Origin: Chloroflexota bacterium
GTDB lineage: Bacteria > Chloroflexota > Anaerolineae > Anaerolineales > Villigracilaceae
Length of the DNA: 13,712 nucleotides
Assembly: GCA_021796315.1 (NCBI GenBank)
Contig: JAJYOH010000093.1
Span: 1 to 13,712 of the forward strand
Reading direction: 5' to 3'
Shown here: positions 6,142-13,712 of the stretch, piece after piece
Layout: the number at the start of each line of letters is the position of its first letter
Numbering within the stretch: position 1 is the stretch's first letter
The notes under the pieces: model-generated
Databases searched by the model: none
What the model saw: the letters and a program-made list of their open reading frames with translations, nothing else
Told to the model about the DNA's origin: nothing
Program-made: the position numbers and the translations under genes

Positions 6142-7030
6142 AATTACAGCCTGCGATCTTAACCTGGCTGTAGACATCTGAGCGGGTATAACTTCCATCT
6201 TTTTGCTGAATGACGAACTGGGTGGTCAGCCAGCCTTCCCAGCCGGCGGACCAATGGGCGGTAAGCCAGGAGGCAAAATCACCCGCCTGGAAGGGATTGA
6301 ATGTAACTCGATAAGTATTTGATCCCGCGGCGTGCATCCCAATGTCGGCCCACTCTGTGTGTTCGGCAAAGCCATTATCTGTCACCCGGAAAAACAACAC
6401 AACAACATTAATACTCTGGGTGGAAGTAACCTTTATTTCCGCAGTAAGGGATGTTGCAGGACATCCCCGGCCGAGATCGACCTGCTCCGGGTTGAAAACC
6501 GGTAAACCAGTGAAAATACTCTGTTGAACAGGCACCGGGGTTACAGTGATGGTGGCGGTTGGGGTTGGCGTGGGAGTAAATGTAATTACAGGTGTCGGGG
6601 TAAAAGTGATCACAGGAGTCGGGCTTACTGTCTCTGTTAACTCGCCAACGGTGACCTGGGCAGATGCATATCCGCTCCAATTTCCTGAGGATCCTTGAGC
6701 TCTCACTTGGATGGTGTACAGGCCGGGGCTGGTTGGCGTCCACATGCTCCGTAAGGTAGCCGGAGTCTCTGTACCATTCGGGTTCGGCAACGACGAAATC
6801 ACCTGGCCGTTTACACTGACTTCTCCCAGCGCAACGCCGGCCGCATCGGCGATATGGAAAATCACTTCGTAGGGCGCCAATGGTATGGTGCTGCCATCCA
6901 GCGGTGCATCCAGCCAAGCGGTTGGAGTGGAGGGTCCCGCAGCCCCTTCTGACAATTGCGTCTGGGGTAAGTTACAGCCAACCAGAGAAAACATCATTAT
7001 GACAAATAGCAGGGCACGAATTCTTTTCAT
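6140..7030 (-). CDS. Secreted lipoprotein with Ig-like domain and Thr-Pro linker
   Basis: A 296-residue predicted lipoprotein. The signal peptide MKRIRALLFVIMMF ends in the lipobox SLVGC, with lipidation expected at Cys19. An Ig-like beta domain follows (about 36-128: WLDAPLDGSTIPLAPYEVIF ... GLYTIQVRAQGSSGNW). Next comes a low-complexity Thr/Pro linker (about 137-168) with a tandem PVITFTPT repeat, and then a C-terminal beta-rich domain (about 171-296) with Cys190 and Cys295 as a possible disulfide. I prefer ATG 7030, which has AAGGA 8 nt upstream, over ATG 7051, which adds MAKRKNR and has a poor RBS. It follows the large surface gene after 61 nt and is probably co-transcribed. The family is unnamed to me; a role in the cell envelope or extracellular binding is an inference. 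Confidence 0.85.
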   Translation of the reverse strand: MKRIRALLFVIMMFSLVGCNLPQTQLSEGAAGPSTPTAWLDAPLDGSTIPLAPYEVIFHIADAAGVALGEVSVNGQVISSLPNPNGTETPATLRSMWTPTSPGLYTIQVRAQGSSGNWSGYASAQVTVGELTETVSPTPVITFTPTPVITFTPTPTPTATITVTPVPVQQSIFTGLPVFNPEQVDLGRGCPATSLTAEIKVTSTQSINVVVLFFRVTDNGFAEHTEWADIGMHAAGSNTYRVTFNPFQAGDFASWLTAHWSAGWEGWLTTQFVIQQKDGSYTRSDVYSQVKIAGCN

Positions 7031-7091
7031 CCGATTTTTCCTTTTTGCCATCTACGGATTGATCCTATCTTCAACTCGTATCATGAAAGTC

Positions 7092-10000
7092 TCAAGGGTT
7101 CGTTGGGACAGGCGGCGCGAAATCGTCGCTGGATCCGCAGTATATCTTGTCGGGCATGTTGCTCTGGCACACCTCTTCCGCATGCAGTTTGGTTTCTCCA
7201 AAGAAATACAGGTAGCCCCAGTCGTCCCCTTGGGCAAAGGCCCATTTGTTGATATCTCCGTGAGCGTTGTGTATATAAGTTTCATGTTTCCCCGCATAGT
7301 ATTGCTTTGGCTTGAGTTCAATGCTGTATTGTATGCTTTCCCCCGGCTGCATCCAGGGGATTGGGACCTCGATGTCCCTGTACGGGGCAGCTTCCAGGGG
7401 GTATTCGACCCGCCACCAACCGGGAACTGGCACGCTGTCATAGTAGCAATACTTGGCTTCCTCTCCTTCGATCACATTCGTACAGGGGCTGCTTTCGGTC
7501 GGATAATTCTCCACGTATCCGCCATACACCGGAATGATCGTCCCCACACGGTAGGTGTTAATGGTGTGGCTGGTGATCCTCAACGCATAGCCTGAGTTTT
7601 CCTGCGGCGTGGCCGTGGAGGCATCCGTGCCGTAGTTGTTGTTCTGAGTCAGCGGCTTGCGGGTGATCTTGACCTTGATCGTAGGAGGCGTTATTTGGGA
7701 ACCCGGAGCCGGTTCCCAGGCGCCGCTGGGGCATACCGGAAGCCTTCCCCTGCTCTTGGCGATATCTGGATTCTGGCAGGTCATGGTCACGTTGCCGGAG
7801 CTGCCGCGTTTCGAGGCCAGCAATTGGCTCATGATCTCATCTTTTAGCAGCTTCTTCAAATCCTCCAATTTGGAATCGAAATACTCTGCGGTCTCTCCAG
7901 GAAGCTTGTCTTTGATGCCGCTCTGCTTGACCAGATCCGCGACCGTCTGATCCACTGCATACCCGACGGCATAGTCCAGTCCGGCCGACTGGACCGCCTC
8001 ACTATCCGGCAGCGATGTCGGCAGGCCGGTCATGTACGTCCAGGCGGCCTCGACCGCCTTGTTGACGATGAACTTGCAGGCGTCAGACGAGTCGCAACCG
8101 GGAATCACATCGACGATGCCCTTGATCAACGTTTCGAACGCCTTGGCATACATGCCGGCAACATATTCGTATGCATCGACAATGATCTTCCCCTCTTCAG
8201 TGAGCATTTGCCCCACGCAGTCCAGGTTCCAGGTACTTTCGCTGCAGGGATCATTTGGTATGGGCGGCGGGCAGACGATGTCATCTTTCGCAAAGCCGTC
8301 CGCGGCCTCCAGGTATCGAATGCATCCCCATAGGGCCGGGTCGGCCAGCTTGGCCGGAGTGTACGTGGCGTCGAGGAACTCCACCTGGTACAGGTCAGGC
8401 AGAGGCGGCGTCAGCGGGGTGGTCTGCTCCACCGGCAGCTCGGGCGGCGCCTTCTGCATAATATAGACCCGGTTGGAAAGTTCGGGTGCCGGGGGGTTCT
8501 GACCATAGAGCCAGGGTTGGATCTCATAGTACATCTTGAACCAGCCGCCATTCTCAAATCCGAATCCAAAAAAAGTAGACTTGCATTCCTTGTCGCCCAG
8601 GCAATTCTGGAATTGAAAGCCCGGATCCTGGGCCGTTGCATTCAAATATGGCGCCAGGCTGTCAGTAAAATAGTAGGGCTGAAAGGCGGGCTGTCCCGGC
8701 TTGCCGAGTTGAGTTGTGTAGAGTGCAAACATCTCATACCAGCTTGGGTTGTTCTGGGTTTTGAGTCCCATCATGCTGACCGTGTACTGGTCAAATGGTT
8801 TGAAGGCTAGCAGCTTGAAACGGAACTGCGCGCTGTCCGGCTTGACATCCGCAGGGATCACAATATTCTGGGTCCACCGGCTGTTATCCTTCTCACAGGC
8901 ATCCGCCGGTGTGACCATGCATCCCAACAGGATCGTGAAGTCCGTAATATCCTTCGTATAGCTATCCACCAGGTAGGGCTTGTTATTCTTCCAGCCCCAC
9001 AGCTCTACATTGATATGATAGGACTTGGTGGTGGGCGGCAGGGTTTCCGCTGCTGCCAACAGGTACTTCGACAGGTCGAATTTGTATCCCGATCCCTGGA
9101 AGAAGGTGGCTTCCCCCTCGGGGATACGCCTCGTCTGATCGTTGATGGTCAGGTAGATGTAGGCCTGTTCCACCTTTTCGTTGACGGTTATGATTCCTAT
9201 TTCGGAAAGATCAAGCAGCACCGGAGCCGTATTTTCACCTGCGGGTGCTTCAGGTTCTTTCGGATAACAACTCGGATCGGTGATTTCCAGCGTTGCCGGC
9301 ACGCTCTTGGCTTCTCCGTTTCCGTTGAAAGCCGCAGCATAGTAGGTCCATTTCCCCTTGATATTCAGCCCCTTGTCGGTGAAAGTGACCGGCTTGGTGA
9401 TGGAGGGGGGCAAATCGGCCACTTTTGCGAAATTGTTCATGGAGGGGTTTGCCCGGTAAATTCGGAAACCATCCTCGTTGCTCGCGTTGTCCTTAAATTC
9501 CAGGTAGGCATCGCAGGCGCCCTGATTCTCGGCCTTGATCAGGGTTGGAGCAGCGGGCAGGCCGCCTTTCGTATCCGCCGGGATCTCATACTCGTGGAGC
9601 GTCGAGAGGTCGATAGGCTTGACCGGGATAGGTTCATGGGGAATCAAGATATGGAAATCCGGCGAAAGCAGCTTGGCTGGATCGATCCTTGGATTCAGCT
9701 TCTCTACTTTTTCCAGATCCACCTGGTTACTTGCCGCAACGTCGGCCAGCGTCTGCCCTTTCTTTGGGCTAACGGCCTGCACGGCATCCACTGCCTCTAC
9801 GGCATGGATCTGGATAAGCTCAGAGTAGGTGGTCAGTCCCTGAACGTCGACCGCGCGAAACAGGACCGAATGCGGGCCAACCGTCCCCGGTTGCCACAGC
9901 CATGTGCCGGAAACGGTCTTCAAATCGTTCCGTTGCAGGTCATCTTGAGCCCCAAATAGATGACCATCGACCCAGACTTCGAACGCCACGATTCGGGATG

Positions 10001-10232
10001 TTCCCGTGGTTTCGGCCTGCAGGGGTATGTTGTCATTCACCCGCCACCCGCCCCCAAAATCGGGTGAAAAGACAGTGATCTCTGGAGCAGAAGTGCGTTT
10101 CGGAAACAACAACATGCGGGTCGCTTGGCCCGGTTCAATCACTTTGAAATAGTACACTGTCTCAGCAATGATGGCGCAAAGACAGATAATCACGATAACG
10201 ACTATGAGGGGAATAACCCAGGATTTTTTCAT
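7092..10232 (-). CDS. Large membrane-anchored surface protein with Ig-like, LysM-like and FN3-like domains
   Basis: A 1046-residue exported protein. An N-terminal anchor (KKSW then a hydrophobic helix at about 6-27) is not followed by an obvious cleavage site. An Ig-like domain (about 50-146) contains AFEVWVDGHLFGAQD and GPHSVLFRAVDVQG. A LysM-like segment (about 152-198: VSPKKGQTLADVAASNQVDL, then LNPRIDP and ILIPHEP) suggests glycan binding. An FN3-like domain (about 226-318) contains GFRIYRANP and WTYYAAAFNGNGEAKS. The middle (about 330-660) is beta-rich with paired cysteines. A helical region rich in acidic and basic residues follows (about 670-830, with YMTGLPTSLPDSE), then a C-terminal beta domain ending in PVPTNP. 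ATG 10232 has AAGGAG 10 nt upstream. No catalytic motif is visible. Together with the lipoprotein it likely forms a surface or envelope module; function unknown. Confidence 0.88.
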   Translation of the reverse strand: MKKSWVIPLIVVIVIICLCAIIAETVYYFKVIEPGQATRMLLFPKRTSAPEITVFSPDFGGGWRVNDNIPLQAETTGTSRIVAFEVWVDGHLFGAQDDLQRNDLKTVSGTWLWQPGTVGPHSVLFRAVDVQGLTTYSELIQIHAVEAVDAVQAVSPKKGQTLADVAASNQVDLEKVEKLNPRIDPAKLLSPDFHILIPHEPIPVKPIDLSTLHEYEIPADTKGGLPAAPTLIKAENQGACDAYLEFKDNASNEDGFRIYRANPSMNNFAKVADLPPSITKPVTFTDKGLNIKGKWTYYAAAFNGNGEAKSVPATLEITDPSCYPKEPEAPAGENTAPVLLDLSEIGIITVNEKVEQAYIYLTINDQTRRIPEGEATFFQGSGYKFDLSKYLLAAAETLPPTTKSYHINVELWGWKNNKPYLVDSYTKDITDFTILLGCMVTPADACEKDNSRWTQNIVIPADVKPDSAQFRFKLLAFKPFDQYTVSMMGLKTQNNPSWYEMFALYTTQLGKPGQPAFQPYYFTDSLAPYLNATAQDPGFQFQNCLGDKECKSTFFGFGFENGGWFKMYYEIQPWLYGQNPPAPELSNRVYIMQKAPPELPVEQTTPLTPPLPDLYQVEFLDATYTPAKLADPALWGCIRYLEAADGFAKDDIVCPPPIPNDPCSESTWNLDCVGQMLTEEGKIIVDAYEYVAGMYAKAFETLIKGIVDVIPGCDSSDACKFIVNKAVEAAWTYMTGLPTSLPDSEAVQSAGLDYAVGYAVDQTVADLVKQSGIKDKLPGETAEYFDSKLEDLKKLLKDEIMSQLLASKRGSSGNVTMTCQNPDIAKSRGRLPVCPSGAWEPAPGSQITPPTIKVKITRKPLTQNNNYGTDASTATPQENSGYALRITSHTINTYRVGTIIPVYGGYVENYPTESSPCTNVIEGEEAKYCYYDSVPVPGWWRVEYPLEAAPYRDIEVPIPWMQPGESIQYSIELKPKQYYAGKHETYIHNAHGDINKWAFAQGDDWGYLYFFGETKLHAEEVCQSNMPDKIYCGSSDDFAPPVPTNP

Positions 10233-10817
10233 CTTAACCCTTCTCCTTTATCCAATTAAGTCTAGCCTGTCACCAATTGGAATTCATCAACTTATGTAGT
10301 CATCATATAGTTAGGTGTATTGTAAATGTTGCCATGCCATTATCGTAGTAATTCCATGATTGCCACGATGACCATGACCGAAAACAGGCACGAGCCAATT
10401 CATAGGGTCTTTCGTTTCGATAGCATCTCTCCTTTTCAATCCGGTTCATATTTTCCAACCAGGTGAGTATGGGTGATAAACCTAAATATTAAACAAAAAA
10501 ACGGCTGGCTTAAAGGGTGTTCTTCTCTCGCAGTGGGCGGGCATTGAACTCCCGATTAATCGCAGCAACCTCGAATAGAGGAGGGGAATACTGCAGGATG
10601 TAGATAAGAATCAAATCTAGAATATAACAAGCCTGATCCGTAATCAAGTGACAAAACTCATCTATTTGCCATGTCACCCAATTTGGCAAGCTGGTTGTCA
10701 AGAGCCCTCACGATTTGTAAGCTGCCAGTGGCGAATTCCTATTTACTCGCCTGTAATCCGCGATCAGGGTCTGATTTTGGGTGGACTGGATTGTTCCCGC
10801 ATTTGCCTTACCAATCA
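10233..10817. other. AT-rich intergenic DNA without a supported gene
   Basis: This stretch between the divergent surface-protein and helicase genes contains no ORF with a convincing start, composition or family motif. A 63-codon minus-strand frame (10510-10701, TTG start, ending INREFNARPLREKNTL) is the longest candidate but I do not recognise it. It must hold the promoter of the large surface gene near 10260-10340, where I see no clear pair of hexamers. CCAATTGG (10273-10280) is a short palindrome there. Confidence 0.45.
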
Positions 10818-10845
10818 TGGTAAACTGCCTTTGAAGAGATTGAAT

Positions 10846-10902
10846 ATGTCTGCACTTACCACCTCCGCCCAAGCTTTTCCTAATATTGCTTTGGCGATGT
10901 AA
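10846..10902 (+). CDS. Tiny ORF in repeat copy B (18 residues, conserved peptide)
   Basis: The frame ATG...TAA encodes MSALTTSAQAFPNIALAM, nearly the same peptide as at 5809-5859. A weak purine-rich stretch (GAAGAG) lies 8 nt upstream, and an extended -10 (TGGTAAACT, 10818-10826) lies before that. It ends 106 nt before the SWIM-SNF2 helicase ATG and is read in the same direction, so it could be a leader peptide or part of the helicase 5' leader. It could also be a non-coding repeat that happens to be open. It is too short to judge by composition. Confidence 0.3.
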   Translation: MSALTTSAQAFPNIALAM

Positions 10903-10946
10903 CCTCAAGGGAACACAATATATGGTATCGGCTAGGTTGGTTATAC
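10867..10946 (+). repeat. Direct repeat copy B (about 80 bp)
   Basis: Partner of 5824-5903: same orientation, 66 of 80 bases identical, no gaps. The longest exact blocks are AATATTGCTTTGGCGATGT and TTGGTTATAC-like ends. Here it lies in the leader of the helicase gene, whereas copy A has no plus-strand gene behind it. The outer stem of the hairpin is partly kept (CCTAATATTG against CAATATATGG, 8 of 10 pairs). Confidence 0.75.
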
Positions 10947-10980
10947 CCAGTTAAAGCGTTTATATTCTTTGCATAGTAGG

Positions 10981-11002
10981 TATAATCCAGAAAAAAGCGG
11001 AG
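10981..11002 (+). promoter_or_regulatory. Probable -10 box and RBS of the helicase gene
   Basis: TATAAT (10981-10986) is an exact -10 hexamer, 23 nt before the ATG at 11009. The -35 region (near 10957-10963, TTTATA) is weak. GCGGAG (10997-11002) is a good ribosome binding site, 6 nt from the ATG, and fixes the start. With this promoter the leader would be very short and would exclude repeat copy B. Confidence 0.55.
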
Positions 11003-11008
11003 TCTCCT

Positions 11009-13712
11009 ATGACCTTAGATATTCAAGAACAAATCGAACGCCGACGCGAACGCGCCCGCGCCGAAATCCTCAAGATTGCCAACAAAGGCGGTCATCCCGT
11101 TTTTAGTTTGTTCGAGGTCAGCTCCGTTTCGGGACGCGCCTACCGCGTTGAGATCCGCTCATTGAACGAACTGCAAAACTCCTGCACCTGCCCCGATTAT
11201 AAAAGCAATCTCATCGGCACATGCAAGCACATCGAAGGCGTGCTGATTTCTCTTGAAAAGGAACATGGGAAGAAACTCAAGAAACTCGCGGAGCAACGTC
11301 CGCGTGGGACTCAAATTTATCTCCATCACGGCATGGATGTGACCGTACGCGCCGCCCTGCCATTGCCCGACCGCGCACCCGTCAAGGATTTGCTCACCTG
11401 CTATTTCGATCCTTCTGGACTGTTGGCTGGTTCCCCGCTCCAGACTTTGCCCACCCTCCTGTCAGCCATGGAGTCGCTTCCGACGCGAGACAGGACCCTC
11501 GTCCGCGTAAATGAAGCGGTGCTTGAGCATCTGGCTCTCTTGCAGGACCGCGAAGAAATCCAACAGCAAAAAGAATGGTTCCTCGACCAGGTCAAACGCG
11601 GACGCCGCACCTTCGACGTTCTCTCCACAAAGTTATACCCATATCAAGAAGAAGGTGCCATGCACCTTGCCTTCGGACGCCGCGGCACTGCTCAAGGAAA
11701 TGCGCGACATAAAGTGTGCGCTCATCATCTGTCCCGCCTCGCTCAAACATCAATGGGCGCGTGAGATTCGCCGCTTCACCTCGTTGACCGTCACCGTCGT
11801 GGAAGGCAACCTGCTCGAACGCCGCAAACTTTACAACGACTCTTCCTTCTTCAAGATCATCAACTACGAACTCGTCCGTCACGACTTCGATGACCTGCTC
11901 AAACTGCGCCCCGACCTGATCATCCTCGACGAAGCGCAGCGCATCAAAAACTGGCGCGCCAAGACCGCCATGATGGTCAAGTCCCTGCCCAGCCGTTACG
12001 CCTTTGTGCTGACAGGCACGCCGCTCGAAAACCGCATTGACGAACTCTACAGCATCTTCCAATTCCTCGACCCGCGTATTCTCGGCCCGCTCTGGCATTT
12101 CAACGACCGTTTCTACGAACTCGAAAAGCGCGAGAGCGGAACCTACAAAATCCTCGGCTACAAAAACATTGACCAACTGCGCGCCCTCATCAAACCCTAC
12201 ATTCTTCGCCGCACGCGTGACGAAGTCCTCAAAGACTTGCCGCCGCGCACCGACAACAACTTCTTCGTCGAAATGACCGAAAAACAATGGCAAGCCTACA
12301 GCGAGTTTAGGGAAAAACTCGCTAAACTTCTCTCCGCATCCAAGCGCCGTCCGCTCACGCCCAAGGAACGCGAACTTCTCCTGATGTACCTCATCAAGAT
12401 GCGCCTGATCTGCAATGCCCTCGCGCTTCACGATAAGGAAATCCCTCTCAAAGACAGCGAGAAGACTGGACCAAAACTTACCGAGTTGGATGAAATCCTC
12501 ACCGAAGAAATTGCCTCCAACGGACACAAGGCCGTCGTCTTCAGTCAATGGGCAACCATGCTGGCGCTGACCGAACCCATCCTCAAGCGCGTCGGACTCG
12601 GCTATGTCAAGCTGACGGGTGACGTTCCCTCCGCCAAGCGCGGCGACCTTATCCAGAAATTTTTCGACGATCCCGATTGCCGCGTCTTCCTCTCCACCGA
12701 CGCGGGCGGCGTGGGACTCAACCTGCAAGCCGCCTCCCTTGTTATCAACCTCGACCTCCCGTGGAATCCCGCCGTGCTTGAACAGCGCATCGCCCGCGCC
12801 CATCGTCACGGCCAGCCCTCTTCCGTGCAGGTCATCAACCTCATCGCCAAAGACACCATCGAAGAGCGCATGTTGGATACTCTCGCTGCCAAGAAAAATG
12901 TTTTCGCTACCGTCTTCGGCACCGACGAATCTCCCTCTTCGATCAAATTTGCAGACATGGGACAAAGCCTCCTGCAAAAATTGGGAGACCTTCTCAAGAC
13001 TCCTGTGGAGGTGGAACTCGATCTGACTCCGACCGCGCCTGCTCCCGTACCCGAAACAGAGTCTCAGCCCGAGCAGGCTGAGCCTGTCGAAGCCCCCGCT
13101 CCCACCCTCAAAGATTTTGCCGCCCTGCTGGTTGACCGTCTCCCCAACAAAATCCTGCTCGTCCGCAAAGCCCCCACCGAAGGAATATTAGTCGTCGTCT
13201 CAGGCGCGCCCGCTGAGCTGCGTCCGCTGGTTGAAAACTGTCTCACCGAACATTACATCGAAAACACGCCGCAGCTTCACCTGATGGACTCGGAGGGCTT
13301 CCACTCTCTCACGACATTCATCCCTGCCCTCGCCGCGCCGCCCGCCCCCGAAGACATTGCCTGGCAAGCCACCAGCCTGCCTTCCGCCTCCGTCAGCGAC
13401 GCCACTGAATTCCGCCGCAAACGCGCCAGCGAAGGATTAGCCTTTGCCGAAAAACGACTCGCCCTCGCTGACCTTCTGCTCAGAGGAAACTTCCCTGAAG
13501 AGATGACGCGCCCTCTGCGCGAAGCCCTTGCATGGGGATTCACATCACTCCTTGCACTTCATTCAGACCGCGACCCATCCTCTGATTTACCCTCCCCGCG
13601 CCTCGTCCAAGCCGAACTCGTCGAGCGCGGACATCTGCCAGCCGAGCTATCTCAAAGGTTGTCCCAGGTTCGGGATTTAACCGCCCAGCCCGCGGAGTAC
13701 TCGAAGAGTGAA
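11009..13712 (+). pseudogene. SWIM zinc-finger SNF2/RapA-type helicase, frame broken at motif I, 3' end outside window
   Basis: A DNA-dependent ATPase of the SNF2 superfamily II type. Codons 1-225 (frame from 11009) carry a SWIM zinc finger, CxCx10CxH at Cys59, Cys61, Cys72 and His74. They end with the domain entry LYPYQEEGAMHLAFGRR. That frame then runs into a stop at 11764. From 11685 the +1 frame continues as a normal SNF2 core: ALLKEMRDIKCALIICPASL, motif II DEAQRIKN (from 11928), motif III LTGTPLEN (from 12009), motif IV KAVVFSQW, motif V STDAGGVGLNLQAAS (about 12694-12735) and motif VI QRIARAHRHGQ. Motif I (Walker A, usually ADEMGLGKT) is absent at the break, so about 20 codons seem to be lost. 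The frame stays open to the window end. An intact downstream part could only start internally (for example ATG 11700) and would lack ATP binding. Confidence 0.85.
13078..13092 (+). repeat. REP core sequence inside the helicase coding region
   Basis: CTGAGCCTGTCGAAG matches the core of a widely dispersed bacterial repeat (remembered as 'CTTCGACAGGCTCAG' on the other strand). It lies in frame in the low-complexity Pro/Ala/Glu linker after the helicase core and encodes part of EQAEPVEAPAP. It appears to have been absorbed into the linker without breaking the frame. Confidence 0.5.

Noticed and set aside
7031..7051. Upstream ATG for the lipoprotein adding MAKRKNR
   Set aside because: The RBS is poor, while the ATG at 7030 has a good one and gives a signal peptide of normal length.
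6885..7595. Plus-strand ORF of 236 codons across the boundary of the two surface genes
   Set aside because: It spans the ends of two well-supported minus-strand genes, including their start and stop signals, and shows no family features.
9015..9959. Plus-strand ORF of 314 codons opposite the large surface gene
   Set aside because: It is antisense to the LysM/FN3-coding region, has no domain or RBS, and its composition is that of a reverse reading of the real gene.
10497..10503. T-run on the minus strand (10497-10503) as a terminator
   Set aside because: The adjacent GCCAGCCG has no complementary partner nearby, so no stem can form.
10536..10560. tRNA-like T-arm text (GTTCAATGCCC on the minus strand)
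   Set aside because: The stem does not pair properly and no anticodon arm, D-arm or acceptor stem is found around it.
10510..10701. 63-codon minus-strand ORF ending INREFNARPLREKNTL
   Set aside because: It needs a TTG start and has no clear RBS. The end faintly recalls transposase tails, but there is no DDE motif or inverted repeat to support an IS remnant.
10648..10902. 84-codon plus-strand ORF that ends with the conserved tiny peptide
   Set aside because: Only the last 18 codons are shared with the other repeat copy. The upstream part has no counterpart at copy A and looks random, so I kept only the short version.
11592..12977. Long minus-strand ORF of 461 codons opposite the helicase
   Set aside because: It lies antisense to a region with clear SNF2 motifs in the plus strand. 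Its translation has the Gly/Val/Glu/Asp-rich look of an antisense shadow in GC-rich coding DNA, with no recognisable domain and no good RBS.

Overview
The window looks like chromosomal DNA of a Chloroflexota bacterium, probably class Anaerolineae. This is an inference from gene style, not a database match. The pointers are a lipoprotein with a Thr-Pro 'TPTPVITFTPTP' linker, a very large anchored Ig/LysM/FN3 surface protein, short REP-like sequences built on 'CCCTGAGCGAAGGG' and 'CTGAGCCTGTCGAAG', and a SWIM-SNF2 helicase. No tRNA, rRNA, CRISPR array or intact insertion sequence is visible.

Region 1 (1-5461, minus strand) is one operon read from high to low coordinates: a TetR regulator, two ABC-2 type permeases, two separate ABC ATPases and a HlyD-type membrane fusion protein that runs off the left edge. 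It carries the parts list of the E. coli cecR-ybhGFSR exporter, but the two ATPase halves are separate genes overlapping by 4 bp and the gene order differs (adaptor last instead of straight after the regulator). A consensus sigma-70 promoter (TTGACA, 16-bp spacer, TATAAT) with an abutting 14-bp palindrome lies just upstream of tetR, so the regulator probably represses itself and the whole pump. A REP-like palindromic element sits inside the operon between the second permease and the first ATPase.

Region 2 (5462-6139) and region 4 (10233-11008) are AT-rich and have no convincing long gene. Each contains one copy of an ~80-bp direct repeat (82% identical, ungapped) that includes a tiny ORF with almost the same peptide (MSAATAQAFPNIALAM and MSALTTSAQAFPNIALAM). 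The two copies flank region 3. This repeat pair is the most puzzling signal in the window.

Region 3 (6074-10232, minus strand) holds a two-gene surface module: a 1046-residue membrane-anchored protein with Ig-like, LysM-like and FN3-like domains, followed by a 296-residue lipoprotein. It ends in a 19-bp perfect hairpin inside a larger interrupted palindrome.

Region 5 (11009-13712, plus strand) is a SWIM-zinc-finger SNF2/RapA-type helicase that runs off the right edge. It has a reading-frame break at about 11684, exactly where helicase motif I (Walker A) should be. All downstream motifs are intact in the +1 frame, so this is either a motif-I deletion pseudogene or an assembly/sequencing error.
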